The notes: a model not told the origin generated them from the letters alone. A stretch of 34,614 nucleotides of DNA from Paludibacteraceae bacterium (GCA_017480285.1 JAFVAX010000077.1:1-34614), one strand, 5' to 3'. Shown: positions 1-9,898, counted from the first letter of the stretch. Program-made: numbers and translations.

Positions 1-128
1 CAAACAGGTTCGTCAGGCGGACAACTCGGATCACTCGGACAAACAGGTTCGTCAGGCGGACAACTCGGATCGCCGGGGCAGACGGGTTCGTCAGGCGGAC
101 AACTCGGGTCGCCGGGGCAAATAGGTTC
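1..128 (-). repeat. 39-bp tandem repeat inside the Cys/Pro-rich gene
   Basis: At least three copies of a 39-nt unit are visible; the motif ggacaactcgg recurs near 20, 59 and 98. Each unit encodes CP(G/S)DPSCPPDEPV on the minus strand and keeps the frame. The copy nearest 125 is diverged where it meets non-repeat sequence. The array continues past the left edge, so its copy number is unknown. Confidence 0.9.
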
Positions 129-1340
129 GTCTTTCTTGACGGGCAAAACGGTCAATATATATTCAGTTGTACATCCGTCAGCATCGGTCTGCTGATGGGT
201 GTAGTTCTTATATTCACGAATAATAACATCATAAAAGTCGTTATAAACCGGCATCTGTTCTTCTTCAAGATACAAGGTGTCGTAAATCTCAATGATGTCT
301 TCAAACTGCAGACGATACTTACTTTCCGTTATCGTATCACGAATGAAACGGATAGTATCAATAAAAGCGGTATCGCTTGTAAAAGCCAAATCTATTAATT
401 CATACTGCTGTCCGTTGCAGAGGGTTGAGTCAATCTCGTATGTTCGCCAGTGGTATGGGTGCGAGAATTTGAGTGTTCCGTAATGCTCCGCACGGAAGCG
501 GAAAAAGAGCGATTCACCGGCAGCCTTCTTCTTTTGCAGAAGCAGAGTGTCGATGAAATACACATGAAGTGAGTCGGTCAGTGTAGCGAAAGTAATAGGT
601 TCGCCATCACACTGCTCAAGAATGTCCATTTCGATAGGTAAGTTATCGTCCTGACGCCACATAACAAACAAGCGAGCACCCATAATGTCTGGCTTCATCT
701 CATATACATTGTCGGAATAGGAGATACCGTATTTCATTCGCTCATAGACAGGACAAATATCGTCGCAAGTGCTGTGAAAACCGTGGTCTTTCTGGAAACA
801 CATCACATGTCCTTCAGCCCCTTGTTCGGGTGCAACCCTAATGTGTATGTCCATTCCTTTAGCAACCATCTCGCCCACACTGCCATATTTCTGCACCATT
901 TCTTCAAGTCCTTCACCTGCAAGAGTATAGGAACTATTGGCAGGCACATATTGCGAAAGGAACGGAGTATTGACATTGCATTGCAGGAATATATCAAGCG
1001 TAACACCCTTCTGCGAGAACCAGTAAGCCACAAAACCATTGTCTATGACATCCTCAAGACGGATAGTGTACCAAACAGTGTCGTTCACATACTCGTCTAA
1101 CCCATAGTAGAACTTCGTACCGGCATGGCAATCGCAATAGTGCATCGGAGCGTTCTGCGCCTCCCTGCACTGCTCACATAGGTTCTTGTCGAATTCACCG
1201 TTTTCTGATGCCTTAATCATGCAACCGCAAGGGTCGTATATACAAGACAGGTCATCGTCGGCTGCATACGACAAGCGGTATCCCAAAATAAGGAATACCC
1301 CCAACAATAGCATCGTTTGCAATTGCCTTTTTAGTTTCAT
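1..1340 (-). CDS. Secreted protein with Cys/Pro tandem repeats (3' end outside the window)
   Basis: The frame is open from an ATG at 1340 to the left edge, so the C-terminus is missing and at least 446 residues are visible. The N-terminus is a signal peptide (MKLKRQLQ, then a leucine-rich core ending GYRLSYA). The mature part is Cys-rich early on (CIYDPCGCM, LCEQCREA, HYCDCHAG). Near the visible end a segment reading DADGCTTEYILTVLP resembles short beta modules seen in Bacteroidota extracellular proteins. The last ~40 visible residues are 13-residue repeats (CPGDPSCPPDEPV). The start lies 21 nt beyond the stop of the 1362-1976 gene on the same strand, so the two may be cotranscribed. I do not recognise a family. 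Export is well supported; the role is unknown. Confidence 0.8.
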   Translation of the reverse strand, partial: MKLKRQLQTMLLLGVFLILGYRLSYAADDDLSCIYDPCGCMIKASENGEFDKNLCEQCREAQNAPMHYCDCHAGTKFYYGLDEYVNDTVWYTIRLEDVIDNGFVAYWFSQKGVTLDIFLQCNVNTPFLSQYVPANSSYTLAGEGLEEMVQKYGSVGEMVAKGMDIHIRVAPEQGAEGHVMCFQKDHGFHSTCDDICPVYERMKYGISYSDNVYEMKPDIMGARLFVMWRQDDNLPIEMDILEQCDGEPITFATLTDSLHVYFIDTLLLQKKKAAGESLFFRFRAEHYGTLKFSHPYHWRTYEIDSTLCNGQQYELIDLAFTSDTAFIDTIRFIRDTITESKYRLQFEDIIEIYDTLYLEEEQMPVYNDFYDVIIREYKNYTHQQTDADGCTTEYILTVLPVKKDEPICPGDPSCPPDEPVCPGDPSCPPDEPVCPSDPSCPPDEPV

Positions 1341-1361
1341 AGATGGTTTTATAAATAAATC

Positions 1362-1976
1362 TTATATTTTACCCGCTATCTTACGGCGGTAATTTATTGT
1401 CAATTTGAGTGTTAGATAACCTGTTGCAAACAGCAGAAACAACCAAACACTACCTCCTATAGGTGTCGGTTTCGGAAGGAAGCCATCACCTCCGCCACCA
1501 CCGATACGCCTTGGGCCTGCATTATCGCTGTTATCATCAATAAAACCAGCATCCCTGTTTGCCAAACTTATATTTTTCGCAAGCATTGTATTTGGCAATG
1601 TGGTTTTAACCGTAGCGTAAGTAAGACCATTGTTATTTTTACTATACCTCACATTTGAAGATGTAAAACCTTCAGTGCCAAACTCCGAACCCACACTATG
1701 TACTTGCCCGCCACTTACTTTCTTCATTAAGAAAGCATTGCTATTATAATTGCTTCTCGCTACATTAGTAGAAGAAGTACGATAAGTATCTGCCGCCCGT
1801 GATGCTTCGAACTTTGCTCCTCGAAAATACGAGGTAGTCTGCATCGATGTTGTTCCCACACTCGCACGCCCTACGGCATAAACATCAGCCTTTACAGTAT
1901 GCGGAAAAAGCAGGCACTGCACCAGCACTAACAGCAACAGCAATCTTTCACGCCTTAAAACAAACAATTTTTTCAC
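1362..1976 (-). CDS. Small exported protein with C-terminal membrane anchor
   Basis: An ATG at 2048 would give 228 residues, but a promoter-like -7 box at 2050-2057 puts the transcript start at or past that codon. I therefore prefer the GTG at 1976 (204 residues). This start gives a clean signal peptide: VKKLFVLRRER, then a long Leu/Val core and HTVKADVYA. The middle is Ser/Asn/Thr-rich without recognisable domains. The C-terminus has a glycine run (RRIGGGGGDGF), the segment PKPTPIGGSVWLF, a hydrophobic helix and a basic tail (NYRRKIAGK). That is the tripartite layout of a C-terminal sorting or anchoring signal. It precedes the 1-1340 gene by 21 nt. No family is recognised. Surface or inner-membrane retention is inferred. 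Confidence 0.65.
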   Translation of the reverse strand: MKKLFVLRRERLLLLLVLVQCLLFPHTVKADVYAVGRASVGTTSMQTTSYFRGAKFEASRAADTYRTSSTNVARSNYNSNAFLMKKVSGGQVHSVGSEFGTEGFTSSNVRYSKNNNGLTYATVKTTLPNTMLAKNISLANRDAGFIDDNSDNAGPRRIGGGGGDGFLPKPTPIGGSVWLFLLFATGYLTLKLTINYRRKIAGKI

Positions 1977-2049
1977 AATATCATTCAAAGCAAAACTGCT
2001 TTTTATTTCATTATACCTTAAAAAAATACCTAATACACATAATTTCACG

Positions 2050-2081
2050 CAAAAATACTAAAAAATATCTAAAGTACCAAA
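2050..2081 (-). promoter_or_regulatory. Bacteroidota-type promoter for the 1976-1362 gene
   Basis: Read on the minus strand, TTTG (2078-2081) and TATTTTTG (2050-2057) are separated by 20 nt, matching the TTTG/TAnnTTTG consensus. Predicted initiation is near 2045, which argues against the ATG at 2048 as the start codon. Confidence 0.55.
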
Positions 2082-2100
2082 TTTTTGATAACTTTTTCAT

Positions 2101-2142
2101 AAATTCCGACCATAGGCAAGATTAAACCTATGGTTGGAATTT
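2101..2142. repeat. 16-bp inverted repeat (hairpin) between two minus-strand genes
   Basis: Left arm AAATTCCGACCATAGG (2101-2116) pairs with CCTATGGTTGGAATTT (2127-2142) around a 10-nt loop, with one G-T wobble. It lies downstream of the T9SS gene ending at 2218 and upstream of the promoter at 2050-2081. No T-run follows on either strand, so it is not a canonical intrinsic terminator. It may stabilise the 3' end or terminate transcription by another route. Confidence 0.75.
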
Positions 2143-2217
2143 ACAGAATTTTAGTTATTTAGTTAGTTTGTCGTACATTTTAGTACAATCTAAAATTTGC
2201 GTTTTTGCTAATTATAA

Positions 2218-4818
2218 TTAGCGAATTTGTACTTTTTTCGCACCTGTTTGAGTACGAACGACATACAAGCCTTGTGGCAAGTCGAACTTATAAAGGACAC
2301 CCTCGTTGATTGCAGTGTTGAGGACTTGTTGTCCCAAAGCATTGAAAACAATCAGATTGTCGTTTTGGTTGGACTTAACAAAGAGTTGTCCGTTGTTGGC
2401 ATAGCAAGTTATGCCGGAGTCTGTATTGGCAAGTGCGGTTTCATGGCTATGGTCGTCGGTAACAGTAAGTTTAAGCAAGCCTGAGCCGTTTGTCTTGAAG
2501 CGAACATAGAGGAAGCCATTGTCGGTATTGTCAGCCCAAGCAGAGGTGATAGTAGGATTGAGCACGAACTCTGAAGTGCCGGCAGCGAACTTGAATGGTG
2601 CAGGTGCAAGCAGACGAGTGTCGTTATCAACAAGATAGAAGTCGCAAGATGTTGCAAGGAACATATCCATAGCGGCATCGCCTTCCCAAGTCATTGTGAT
2701 GTCTTTGTCTTTCCAATCGGGGTAATAAATCTTATAGAGGTTAGCAAGCATACTGCGAGAAACTTCCATCTCACCGAAATCTACGAAGTTAGAACGGGTG
2801 AGACAAGTCTCTTCGTAAGAAGTGATGGTAACGGCACCGCCTTCTTCGGCTGTAAAGAAGAACAGGTAGAGGTTACCGTCAACCGACTTCTGCGATAGTT
2901 GTTTGCGAAGTGCGTTGTTCCAATCAAGATGGAACTCTGTCTCTCCGTGAGGTTTCTGTATATCATAAGTAGCAAGCAGAGTGGTGCTTGACTTGCTCAA
3001 GTCGAGTTGGCAAAGCGAGGAAACATACATCGTAACCGAAGAGTTGCCCGACCAGTTGAAACGCAGGTTCAGTTTCTCGGAATGTACTTGTTCGTCCTCT
3101 GAGTTGATGAGAATGTCGGTGTTTGTAGGCAATGCTATAGCTTCGCTCATACCTTTCTTGAGTGTCTTAGGTTCATTCAGAGCAATTGCTGGGGTTACTT
3201 CTGCACATTCTTTTACTTTCGGGTCTTCGGAGAAGGTAATGCTATAGATAGTAACATTTCCTGCCTCAGCCTCAACGAACACTTGTGCAAAACCGGGCAG
3301 ACGCTTGGGCTGGTCGATTGTAACCTTTGCTTTCGGGTCGTTAGCCTCGGCACCAATGACAGGAACATTCACAGCGGTCTGACGATAATAGAGTTCGTCG
3401 GGCGAAAATCCTTCAATCTCAAAACCATTAACGGTAAGAGTCTTAAGGGTAGCATCGGTTGAGCGGGCTGCAATGAGGTGAAGAACATACTCAAGAGTGT
3501 TGCCAAGTTCGGCTGTTACGGTTATGGTTACATCGCAAGGTATTTGTCCTAAACCTGAAACTTTGTATGTAGCATTGGCATTGTTGAGAATAACATTCAA
3601 AGCGGGTGTCTCAAGCACTGATTCCACATCTATGTATTCGAGTATTGCGGGGTTAAACTGAACAAGCAGTTCGCCATTGAGTTCAATTGCTTTAATAGTA
3701 GCGTCGGTGCTACCCGGGTCTGAGGCTTGAGTTACATTTAGAGTATAAACGAGGTCGCCGAGCTGGAGTTTGCCGTCCTTAACAATTGGCAACTCACCAT
3801 TGTAAGCGTTGTAAACGATACTACCTTCGTCAGCGCAGTGGTTGAGTATCTGGCGCAGGTTCCATCCGCAAGTAGAGCGACTCGGAGCAACGCAGGTGAT
3901 GGTCATTGTCTCGTTGTCAATAACGCCGGGAACGCCCGGACAGTCGCCGTTCTTACCGAAGAGGATCGAAACGAGTTCAAGTTTCTCTTCGAAAGACTCA
4001 ATACGCAGGATACCGGGTTTGTCAGCATACAGACGAACATAAAGGTTTGTATTATTTATTTCTTTAACGATGTCTTTTGCTGTTTTGGTGTTCATCACAA
4101 TCTCCTCTTTTGGCATGATGCGATGTGTGCGGACACGGCGGTTCTTTTCAATCATACAGTCCATACCATCGTAGAAAGCAAGGTTACCTTCGCTATCTTC
4201 CCAAGTGATACGATACATAGTGTTGATCCACTCACCGATAGGCCATACATATACATTGACTGAATCTTCCGGCTCGATACGCATGGCAGAGTTCATTGTG
4301 AAGGTATTGACAAAGTCGCGGCACTGTGATTCAACAGATGTACTAACGAAGTCAACCGATGTCTCGGCGTGCGATTGAATATGCATATAGGCCTTTATCG
4401 CATAGGTAACACCTTCTGTATAGAGCATGTTACGATAGTTCTCGTTGAAACTGACATAGTAGCACTCGCGTCCGAAGTCGTCGGTAGTCTTTTTCAGTTT
4501 CTCGTGCATCGGGAAGGTGAGGTCATATTCACCTGCTTTGTCGATAAGGTTTTGTATGATAGGGTCGTTGTACTCGCCCGGCGTACAAGTAAGGTCGAGC
4601 CATACATCGGGCAGGTCGTCGGTCTCTTTGGTCTTGTAGAAATACACGGTTAAAGGCAGTGAGGGTGTCTCTGCAACGAACCAAAAGTCGCCTTCGGGCA
4701 GGACGGCGGAGAACTCGTCGCCTATCTCAAAAGCACGCTCACAGGAAGAACCGTCGTGTATCTGAGCAAAGACGGTCATAGAAGTCAGGCACAACAGTGC
4801 TACAAAAAGTTTTTTCAT
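2218..4818 (-). CDS. T9SS-sorted secreted protein with cadherin-like beta-sandwich repeats (866 aa)
   Basis: This large extracellular protein has a classical signal peptide (MKKLFVALLCLTSMTVFAQ). Residues ~375-545 hold at least two cadherin-like beta-sandwich modules, recognised by openings such as DATIKAIELNG and DATLKTLTVNG and the closing YSITFSE pattern. The last ~75 residues form a T9SS type A sorting domain: NLIVFNALGQQVLNT, LPQGLYVVRT and the basic end KKVQIR. T9SS domains direct export across the outer membrane and are removed on the way. It lies 95 nt downstream of another T9SS gene in the same direction. No promoter match was seen in the gap, so cotranscription is plausible. No catalytic motif is visible; an adhesive or structural role is inferred. 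Confidence 0.85.
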   Translation of the reverse strand: MKKLFVALLCLTSMTVFAQIHDGSSCERAFEIGDEFSAVLPEGDFWFVAETPSLPLTVYFYKTKETDDLPDVWLDLTCTPGEYNDPIIQNLIDKAGEYDLTFPMHEKLKKTTDDFGRECYYVSFNENYRNMLYTEGVTYAIKAYMHIQSHAETSVDFVSTSVESQCRDFVNTFTMNSAMRIEPEDSVNVYVWPIGEWINTMYRITWEDSEGNLAFYDGMDCMIEKNRRVRTHRIMPKEEIVMNTKTAKDIVKEINNTNLYVRLYADKPGILRIESFEEKLELVSILFGKNGDCPGVPGVIDNETMTITCVAPSRSTCGWNLRQILNHCADEGSIVYNAYNGELPIVKDGKLQLGDLVYTLNVTQASDPGSTDATIKAIELNGELLVQFNPAILEYIDVESVLETPALNVILNNANATYKVSGLGQIPCDVTITVTAELGNTLEYVLHLIAARSTDATLKTLTVNGFEIEGFSPDELYYRQTAVNVPVIGAEANDPKAKVTIDQPKRLPGFAQVFVEAEAGNVTIYSITFSEDPKVKECAEVTPAIALNEPKTLKKGMSEAIALPTNTDILINSEDEQVHSEKLNLRFNWSGNSSVTMYVSSLCQLDLSKSSTTLLATYDIQKPHGETEFHLDWNNALRKQLSQKSVDGNLYLFFFTAEEGGAVTITSYEETCLTRSNFVDFGEMEVSRSMLANLYKIYYPDWKDKDITMTWEGDAAMDMFLATSCDFYLVDNDTRLLAPAPFKFAAGTSEFVLNPTITSAWADNTDNGFLYVRFKTNGSGLLKLTVTDDHSHETALANTDSGITCYANNGQLFVKSNQNDNLIVFNALGQQVLNTAINEGVLYKFDLPQGLYVVRTQTGAKKVQIR

Positions 4819-4852
4819 ACTTATATTAAGTTTTAGTTAATTTTTATTTTAA

Positions 4853-4872
4853 CTTTCGGCTTATGCCGAAAG
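4853..4872. repeat. Perfect 8-bp hairpin with 4-nt loop between the two T9SS genes
   Basis: CTTTCGGC (4853-4860), loop TTAT, GCCGAAAG (4865-4872). On the minus strand it lies 42 nt past the 4914 stop and 34 nt before the 4818 start. The sequence after it is A-rich rather than T-rich, so it looks more like an intercistronic RNA structure than a strong terminator. Confidence 0.65.
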
Positions 4873-4913
4873 CAGGAAACGAAAGTTGCAATTCCTAAAT
4901 GCAAAATTGGAGG

Positions 4914-7900
4914 TTATCTAACCATGATCTTTGTACGGTCGTTTTCGCCTTGAACGATATATACGCCTTGCGGAACGGTAATCGTTTTGGTATCATTAGC
5001 GTTAAGAGAACCTGTCCAAACAAGCATACCGGTCGTAGTATAGATGCTTACCTGTTGATTTACAAAGGCGTACATTATGATTTTGCTATCTTTTGAGCCA
5101 ACCGACAAGGCAAAGTCAGATATCTTAGGCACACTGCTCTCTGTAGTCTGGTTGTTGTGTCTATTTACAGCACTTAATATCTGTGGGAAAACATCATAAT
5201 ATAATTCAGAGAAAGCACTATAGCGGTTAGTGTTGTCAGTGTTCATAACGAGGAAGGTTTCCCAAGGATGTATCGACACACCGGCAGATTGTTTCACCCA
5301 ATCGTGGTAGTAAAAACCTTTTTGGGCATCTTCTGTCTCAGAGAAGTCAGTCCCATCATCATAGGCATGCGAGGTCATAGCTTTATATGTAAACGAAGGC
5401 TCTTTGGTCGTATAGTTCACCATTGTGGGGTTGCCCTGAACCTTTGCAAGACCTTCAAAATTGAAGTTCTTTTCCGGATAGTCTTCCACAAGCCAAGACA
5501 TTGACTCTTGTATATCTGACGCTTCTTGAATGTCGTTATGACGGCCCCTGCCACCTACTTGTTGCGGTCCATATCCTTCAAAGACGAGATATTTACCTTT
5601 CCAATAATGTGCGCTTTCTTCAGAAGGCAAGAACATTGAATAAATGTGCCCCTTTTGCATCAACGGATGCGCTTGGAATACATTTCCTTCACGATCCACA
5701 TAAGTACCCAGTGGATGAAGGTTAGGATCAACATAGTCAAATTGGTTTTGATAAAACTCCTTTGTAAGCGAGTCTGTTCCGTATGTAGAAGGGCTTAACG
5801 GCATCAGTCCCGGGTAGCCGGGGAAATATGAGTCGTCGCTGAACACATCTCTTTCATCTTCCTTATAACTGACATCGTTTGCCATATCTTTGTATTCGTA
5901 GAGATAGTAGTTAGCATCATCGCCATTACCACCATCGAAATGGAGTAATCTGTATGGTGTCATTCCGAGTGTTTGTGTTGCAATCTCAATAAGTGAAAGA
6001 TTAACGCCTGAGCCTTTACCTGAGAACACATCCGGCAACAGCGATGTTACTATACCTTTTGCTAACTCTCCATCAGCAGCACCCTGGTTTTTAAGATATG
6101 CACTTGAACCTAATCTAACTCCGTCTGCTTGGGCTTGCGCATCGCTGTATGTCTCAAGCACATACACATTATGCACATCATACGGAGGACATATCATATA
6201 AGCACGATCTGCCTCAAAAGAAAGCATTGTATAAAGACCATGTTCAATAGTGAAATCCGTATTGGTAGGATTATCGTTTTGGTCGTATTTAATAGCGTTT
6301 GCATTAAGGGTTGAGAAGAATTCCGCTTCTGTCATTCCCGGATGATCGGGCTGAGCCACCCCTCTCCCAAAAGTACCATAACGGATTGCCTGTTGCACTG
6401 AAACAGGTATTCCAACCATTTCCAATTTTGCATTTGCTATAGTCCAAGGATTGAGTTGAGCATAGAAAAGGAATGAATTTTTCACATCACGAGGAGTACC
6501 ATTGTAACTCTCTTTCTCATAGACTTTCGTATCTCCGCCCATAGTAAGATTCATTATATTCTCCATCTGCATACCCATTTTAGGAATAAGCGTAACCCAG
6601 TTGCGTCGTGTCTCAAGCGTGATATCCTCGCATTCGCCGGTAAGATAAGGATAAACCTTATTGTTTCCATCGGGTGTAAGACTTTCCGAACCATATCCGC
6701 TTGCCCATTCATTACCTGTTACCGAAGCGTCGATGTCGGCAGTACCATTTTCATTTACAGAAACAACTTCTTTCTCTTTTTTGCATTGTGGCACCATAAC
6801 ATTCTCAATCTCAATAGATGGTTCAGAGCCTTGTTCGCCGGCACCTGAAACGAAATACACATTACAGTTATTGAATGTACCGCCGTTTATAACCGTCGAT
6901 TCCGGTACGCGAAGATCCGTATAGTCTCTATACCAGCCGTGTGCAACTACATCCACCTCGGAAGTGAAGTCTTCTGCGGAGTGGGTTGTGAATGTACCAT
7001 CGTTGAAAAAGACTGAAACATTCTGATACATAGGAGCACCCATTGATGTACCTACACCAATGACATTGAGTGGCGCGCCAAGAAGTTCCGTCATAGCAAA
7101 ATAGCGATATCCTATTGCAAAAGTAGAAGTGAAGAATACCGAACTGCTGGCTGCAGTAGTGAATTTATATTTTCCACCGTCAAACTTACATACACCATAT
7201 CTTGTACCTAAGTCAACAGAGAGGGCTTCACGACCGCCATCGGCTTTTGGAGAGAGGTCAAGCGAACCGTTAGTCCGTTTGATCTGCGTAAAATCTGTCG
7301 CATCTACCGGCCATTTGTCGTCGAAAGTTACTGTCGTTGCTATATTTGAAGCGGCGTTTGAAGTTGTTGCATCAGGGCTTACATAAACACCCGCTGCGGA
7401 GATGTCCAATATATCAAGGAACATCGCGAGCAATGTACCAACACTAAAACCGCTTGAACTTGCGGCATTAAGCACTGTTTTTGAGCCGGTACTAAGACGA
7501 TTGTCGCCTGCAAGGTGGAAATGAACAGTATATTCCTGACCTCCGTTATACTCACCACGAGACTTAATTGCAAATGGTGCGGCACGACCTATATCAACCT
7601 TTCCGCCCATAAGATTTTGGAACAGGATGTTTTGTGTATCGCTACCAAAATCAACTGCCTTATTAGCAGTAGATATCTGATAATTATCAAGATATATATC
7701 TACGTTATCTCCGGCTTCGCCCGCTATTGCAGTACCGCGCCCGACAAGGGTAAAGAAGCCATCGACATCAAAACCTTTTTCGTCTTCACCTGTACTCAAA
7801 TTATCGTATGTACCACGGAAATATAGTTTCTTACCGTCAAGGTTGGTCAGTTTACGATAACCATATTCCGGCAAGTTTCTGGCATCCACAAGAGAATAAA

Positions 7901-9812
7901 AGTTTTCAGTACGCCTACCAAATACCAAAAGCATCGATGGAGAAGATCCGTGTTGCATAGCAGTCGGGAAATAGTTGGTAATCACATACAACGAGTCCAT
8001 CAAGGCCTTATGATTCTCATCAAAAGCGTTGGTCAAATCAATATCCGGCACAGAGATTGTTCCCATCCCAGGTATAGGTATATTCTGCCATGGGAAATTG
8101 TATGGTACCATATTTAAGAGGTTAAACAATTCATTTACAGTATGAACCATGATTGACTCTTCTATCTCATACTCAGAACTACCGCCTGTTTGGTCAGGCA
8201 GAGTTGTGTTAATGGTTATCTGGTAATCATGATTACTCTGAAGATCCTCAAAACGATGAGTAATCTTGCCATCAACAGCGTCAGCGTTAGTATATTCAAT
8301 CGGTTCGCCCGGATCTTCGCTGATACTAATCTTGTAAGATGTGGCATAAGGGTTGGTATCCCACTGCATAGTCAACGACGAAGATGTCTTATCTATATTC
8401 GACAAGTTCAAACTTACATAGAAGAACACTATATTGAGGTCAAATGATTTGGTAATCTTCTCACCGGCGTGAATACCTTCTATTACAACACTCTCTACTT
8501 TTATTGTTGTCTGGTAGGAACCAACAGCCTCGGGAAAAGCCTGAACATAGAATTTACGCTCGGTACTACCGCCGATAGAACTTGTATCAAAATAAATCTT
8601 AGCCGTAACATTTTTGTTAGAACTGCTTACTGCCGTAGAAGCAAGGTTCGAACCTAACTTCACATGAAACTCACCCATCAAATCAGAAGGCAAATCATAC
8701 CACGGCAAGGTCAGCGTACCACCCATCATTGTTAAAACATCGTCCAAAGATGTTTCGCCTTCGGGGAAAGGTCCATAAGTGAAAGGCATATACAGATATA
8801 AATCCATTGTATTATCGTAAGAAAAACCTTCCGCACTACAATATAACTGAACCAAATAAGCATCTCCACTGCCTGAAGTAGCACGAATATTAAGGTTTGA
8901 GCCATACGCTTCGCCTTGCGGATTGAAGGTAACATCTACCCTATTACCTACTTTTGAGACGCTAAAGTTTGGCTCAACAACCGCATCTTCCCAATCAAAC
9001 GACCAAGTCGTCTCATCAGACAGTGCTTCGCTATTGAGATTTTCGATAGTAAAACTTTTAGTAACCGGATCGCTGCCAACTTCCACTCTACCAAAGTCTA
9101 AACCGGACTCGCTTACAGAGAACGAAGGTAGAACTACAAGTTTAGCTTTTCTCGTATATGTTATGCCGTCAGTGCCAACAGCAGATACAGTCAAATAGCA
9201 ATTAGTCAAATGCTCCACAGCCGAAGTAGGAGTAAAATCAATGCTAACTTGGGTTCGCTGGTCATTTACACTAACGGTGAAATAATCTCTATATTCCTCT
9301 GAAACAGAAGCAGACCACGCTGCAGAAGCAGGAACAACAGAATTTTTTGAATGTATTGAAATTGTTTTGCTTATGGTTTCTCCAGCTTCAATGTTTCCCA
9401 AATCAATATCACTGTCATAGTTCAACCTAAAAGCGGTTAACATAATCGGGCGAGTCTGACTATAAGAGTCAGAGCCGTTGGTAGCAGTAACGGTCAGAAA
9501 ACAATCGCTTAACAACCCCGTGAAACCCGCTGTAGGAGAGAAATCGACTTGAACATTAGAATAATCTGCGTTAAAAGAACAAGTAAAATAACTGCTGTAT
9601 TCGCCGGTAACTGTGGCAGTCCAAACAGTTTCACCTGACTGCGCTGCCAAATTTTTGTAAGCAATAGTAGAATAGCGAGTTGAAGTTCCGCCAATAGTCG
9701 TCACACCAAAATCAAAACGGCTTTCATTTAACCTGAAATTAGGCTCATCTGCTCTCGCTATGCCAAACGCGGCAAACAAAACAATTATTAAATACAATAC
9801 CCGATTTTTCAT
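4914..9812 (-). CDS. Giant T9SS-sorted surface protein with Ig-like/ASH repeats and FN3 domain (1632 aa)
   Basis: I start at the ATG at 9812 rather than 9839 because MKNRVLYLIIVLFAAFGIARA is a complete signal peptide and the preceding nine residues only weaken it. Residues ~20-330 hold three ~105-residue Ig-like repeats of the ASH/choice-of-anchor type, with openings RFDFGVTTIGG, DIDLGNIEAGE and GLDFGRVEVGS. A fibronectin type III-like domain follows around 470-560 (SLTMQWDTNPYATSYKISI). The long middle is rich in Asn, Gly and aromatic residues and has no catalytic motif I recognise. The end (VSIYTTTGMLVWTGSL, VPQGVYIVQG, TKIMVR) is a T9SS sorting domain. The protein is presumably exported to the cell surface. 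It has its own promoter and may be cotranscribed with the next T9SS gene. Confidence 0.87.
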   Translation of the reverse strand: MKNRVLYLIIVLFAAFGIARADEPNFRLNESRFDFGVTTIGGTSTRYSTIAYKNLAAQSGETVWTATVTGEYSSYFTCSFNADYSNVQVDFSPTAGFTGLLSDCFLTVTATNGSDSYSQTRPIMLTAFRLNYDSDIDLGNIEAGETISKTISIHSKNSVVPASAAWSASVSEEYRDYFTVSVNDQRTQVSIDFTPTSAVEHLTNCYLTVSAVGTDGITYTRKAKLVVLPSFSVSESGLDFGRVEVGSDPVTKSFTIENLNSEALSDETTWSFDWEDAVVEPNFSVSKVGNRVDVTFNPQGEAYGSNLNIRATSGSGDAYLVQLYCSAEGFSYDNTMDLYLYMPFTYGPFPEGETSLDDVLTMMGGTLTLPWYDLPSDLMGEFHVKLGSNLASTAVSSSNKNVTAKIYFDTSSIGGSTERKFYVQAFPEAVGSYQTTIKVESVVIEGIHAGEKITKSFDLNIVFFYVSLNLSNIDKTSSSLTMQWDTNPYATSYKISISEDPGEPIEYTNADAVDGKITHRFEDLQSNHDYQITINTTLPDQTGGSSEYEIEESIMVHTVNELFNLLNMVPYNFPWQNIPIPGMGTISVPDIDLTNAFDENHKALMDSLYVITNYFPTAMQHGSSPSMLLVFGRRTENFYSLVDARNLPEYGYRKLTNLDGKKLYFRGTYDNLSTGEDEKGFDVDGFFTLVGRGTAIAGEAGDNVDIYLDNYQISTANKAVDFGSDTQNILFQNLMGGKVDIGRAAPFAIKSRGEYNGGQEYTVHFHLAGDNRLSTGSKTVLNAASSSGFSVGTLLAMFLDILDISAAGVYVSPDATTSNAASNIATTVTFDDKWPVDATDFTQIKRTNGSLDLSPKADGGREALSVDLGTRYGVCKFDGGKYKFTTAASSSVFFTSTFAIGYRYFAMTELLGAPLNVIGVGTSMGAPMYQNVSVFFNDGTFTTHSAEDFTSEVDVVAHGWYRDYTDLRVPESTVINGGTFNNCNVYFVSGAGEQGSEPSIEIENVMVPQCKKEKEVVSVNENGTADIDASVTGNEWASGYGSESLTPDGNNKVYPYLTGECEDITLETRRNWVTLIPKMGMQMENIMNLTMGGDTKVYEKESYNGTPRDVKNSFLFYAQLNPWTIANAKLEMVGIPVSVQQAIRYGTFGRGVAQPDHPGMTEAEFFSTLNANAIKYDQNDNPTNTDFTIEHGLYTMLSFEADRAYMICPPYDVHNVYVLETYSDAQAQADGVRLGSSAYLKNQGAADGELAKGIVTSLLPDVFSGKGSGVNLSLIEIATQTLGMTPYRLLHFDGGNGDDANYYLYEYKDMANDVSYKEDERDVFSDDSYFPGYPGLMPLSPSTYGTDSLTKEFYQNQFDYVDPNLHPLGTYVDREGNVFQAHPLMQKGHIYSMFLPSEESAHYWKGKYLVFEGYGPQQVGGRGRHNDIQEASDIQESMSWLVEDYPEKNFNFEGLAKVQGNPTMVNYTTKEPSFTYKAMTSHAYDDGTDFSETEDAQKGFYYHDWVKQSAGVSIHPWETFLVMNTDNTNRYSAFSELYYDVFPQILSAVNRHNNQTTESSVPKISDFALSVGSKDSKIIMYAFVNQQVSIYTTTGMLVWTGSLNANDTKTITVPQGVYIVQGENDRTKIMVR

Positions 9813-9867
9813 AATCAAAACAATCTTTATATTTGACATTTTTACCTTATTTACACTTTAATTCGCA

Positions 9868-9898
9868 CAAATTTACGATTTTTTTTTGAATTTTGCAA
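9868..9898 (-). promoter_or_regulatory. Promoter for the 9812-4914 T9SS gene
   Basis: On the minus strand TTG (9896-9898) and TAAATTTG (9868-9875) are 20 nt apart. Predicted start is near 9863, giving a 5' UTR of about 50 nt. It is back to back with the ddl promoter. Confidence 0.6.

Noticed and set aside
1..128. CRISPR-like regular repeats
   Set aside because: The 39-nt units are contiguous without spacers and encode an in-frame peptide repeat.
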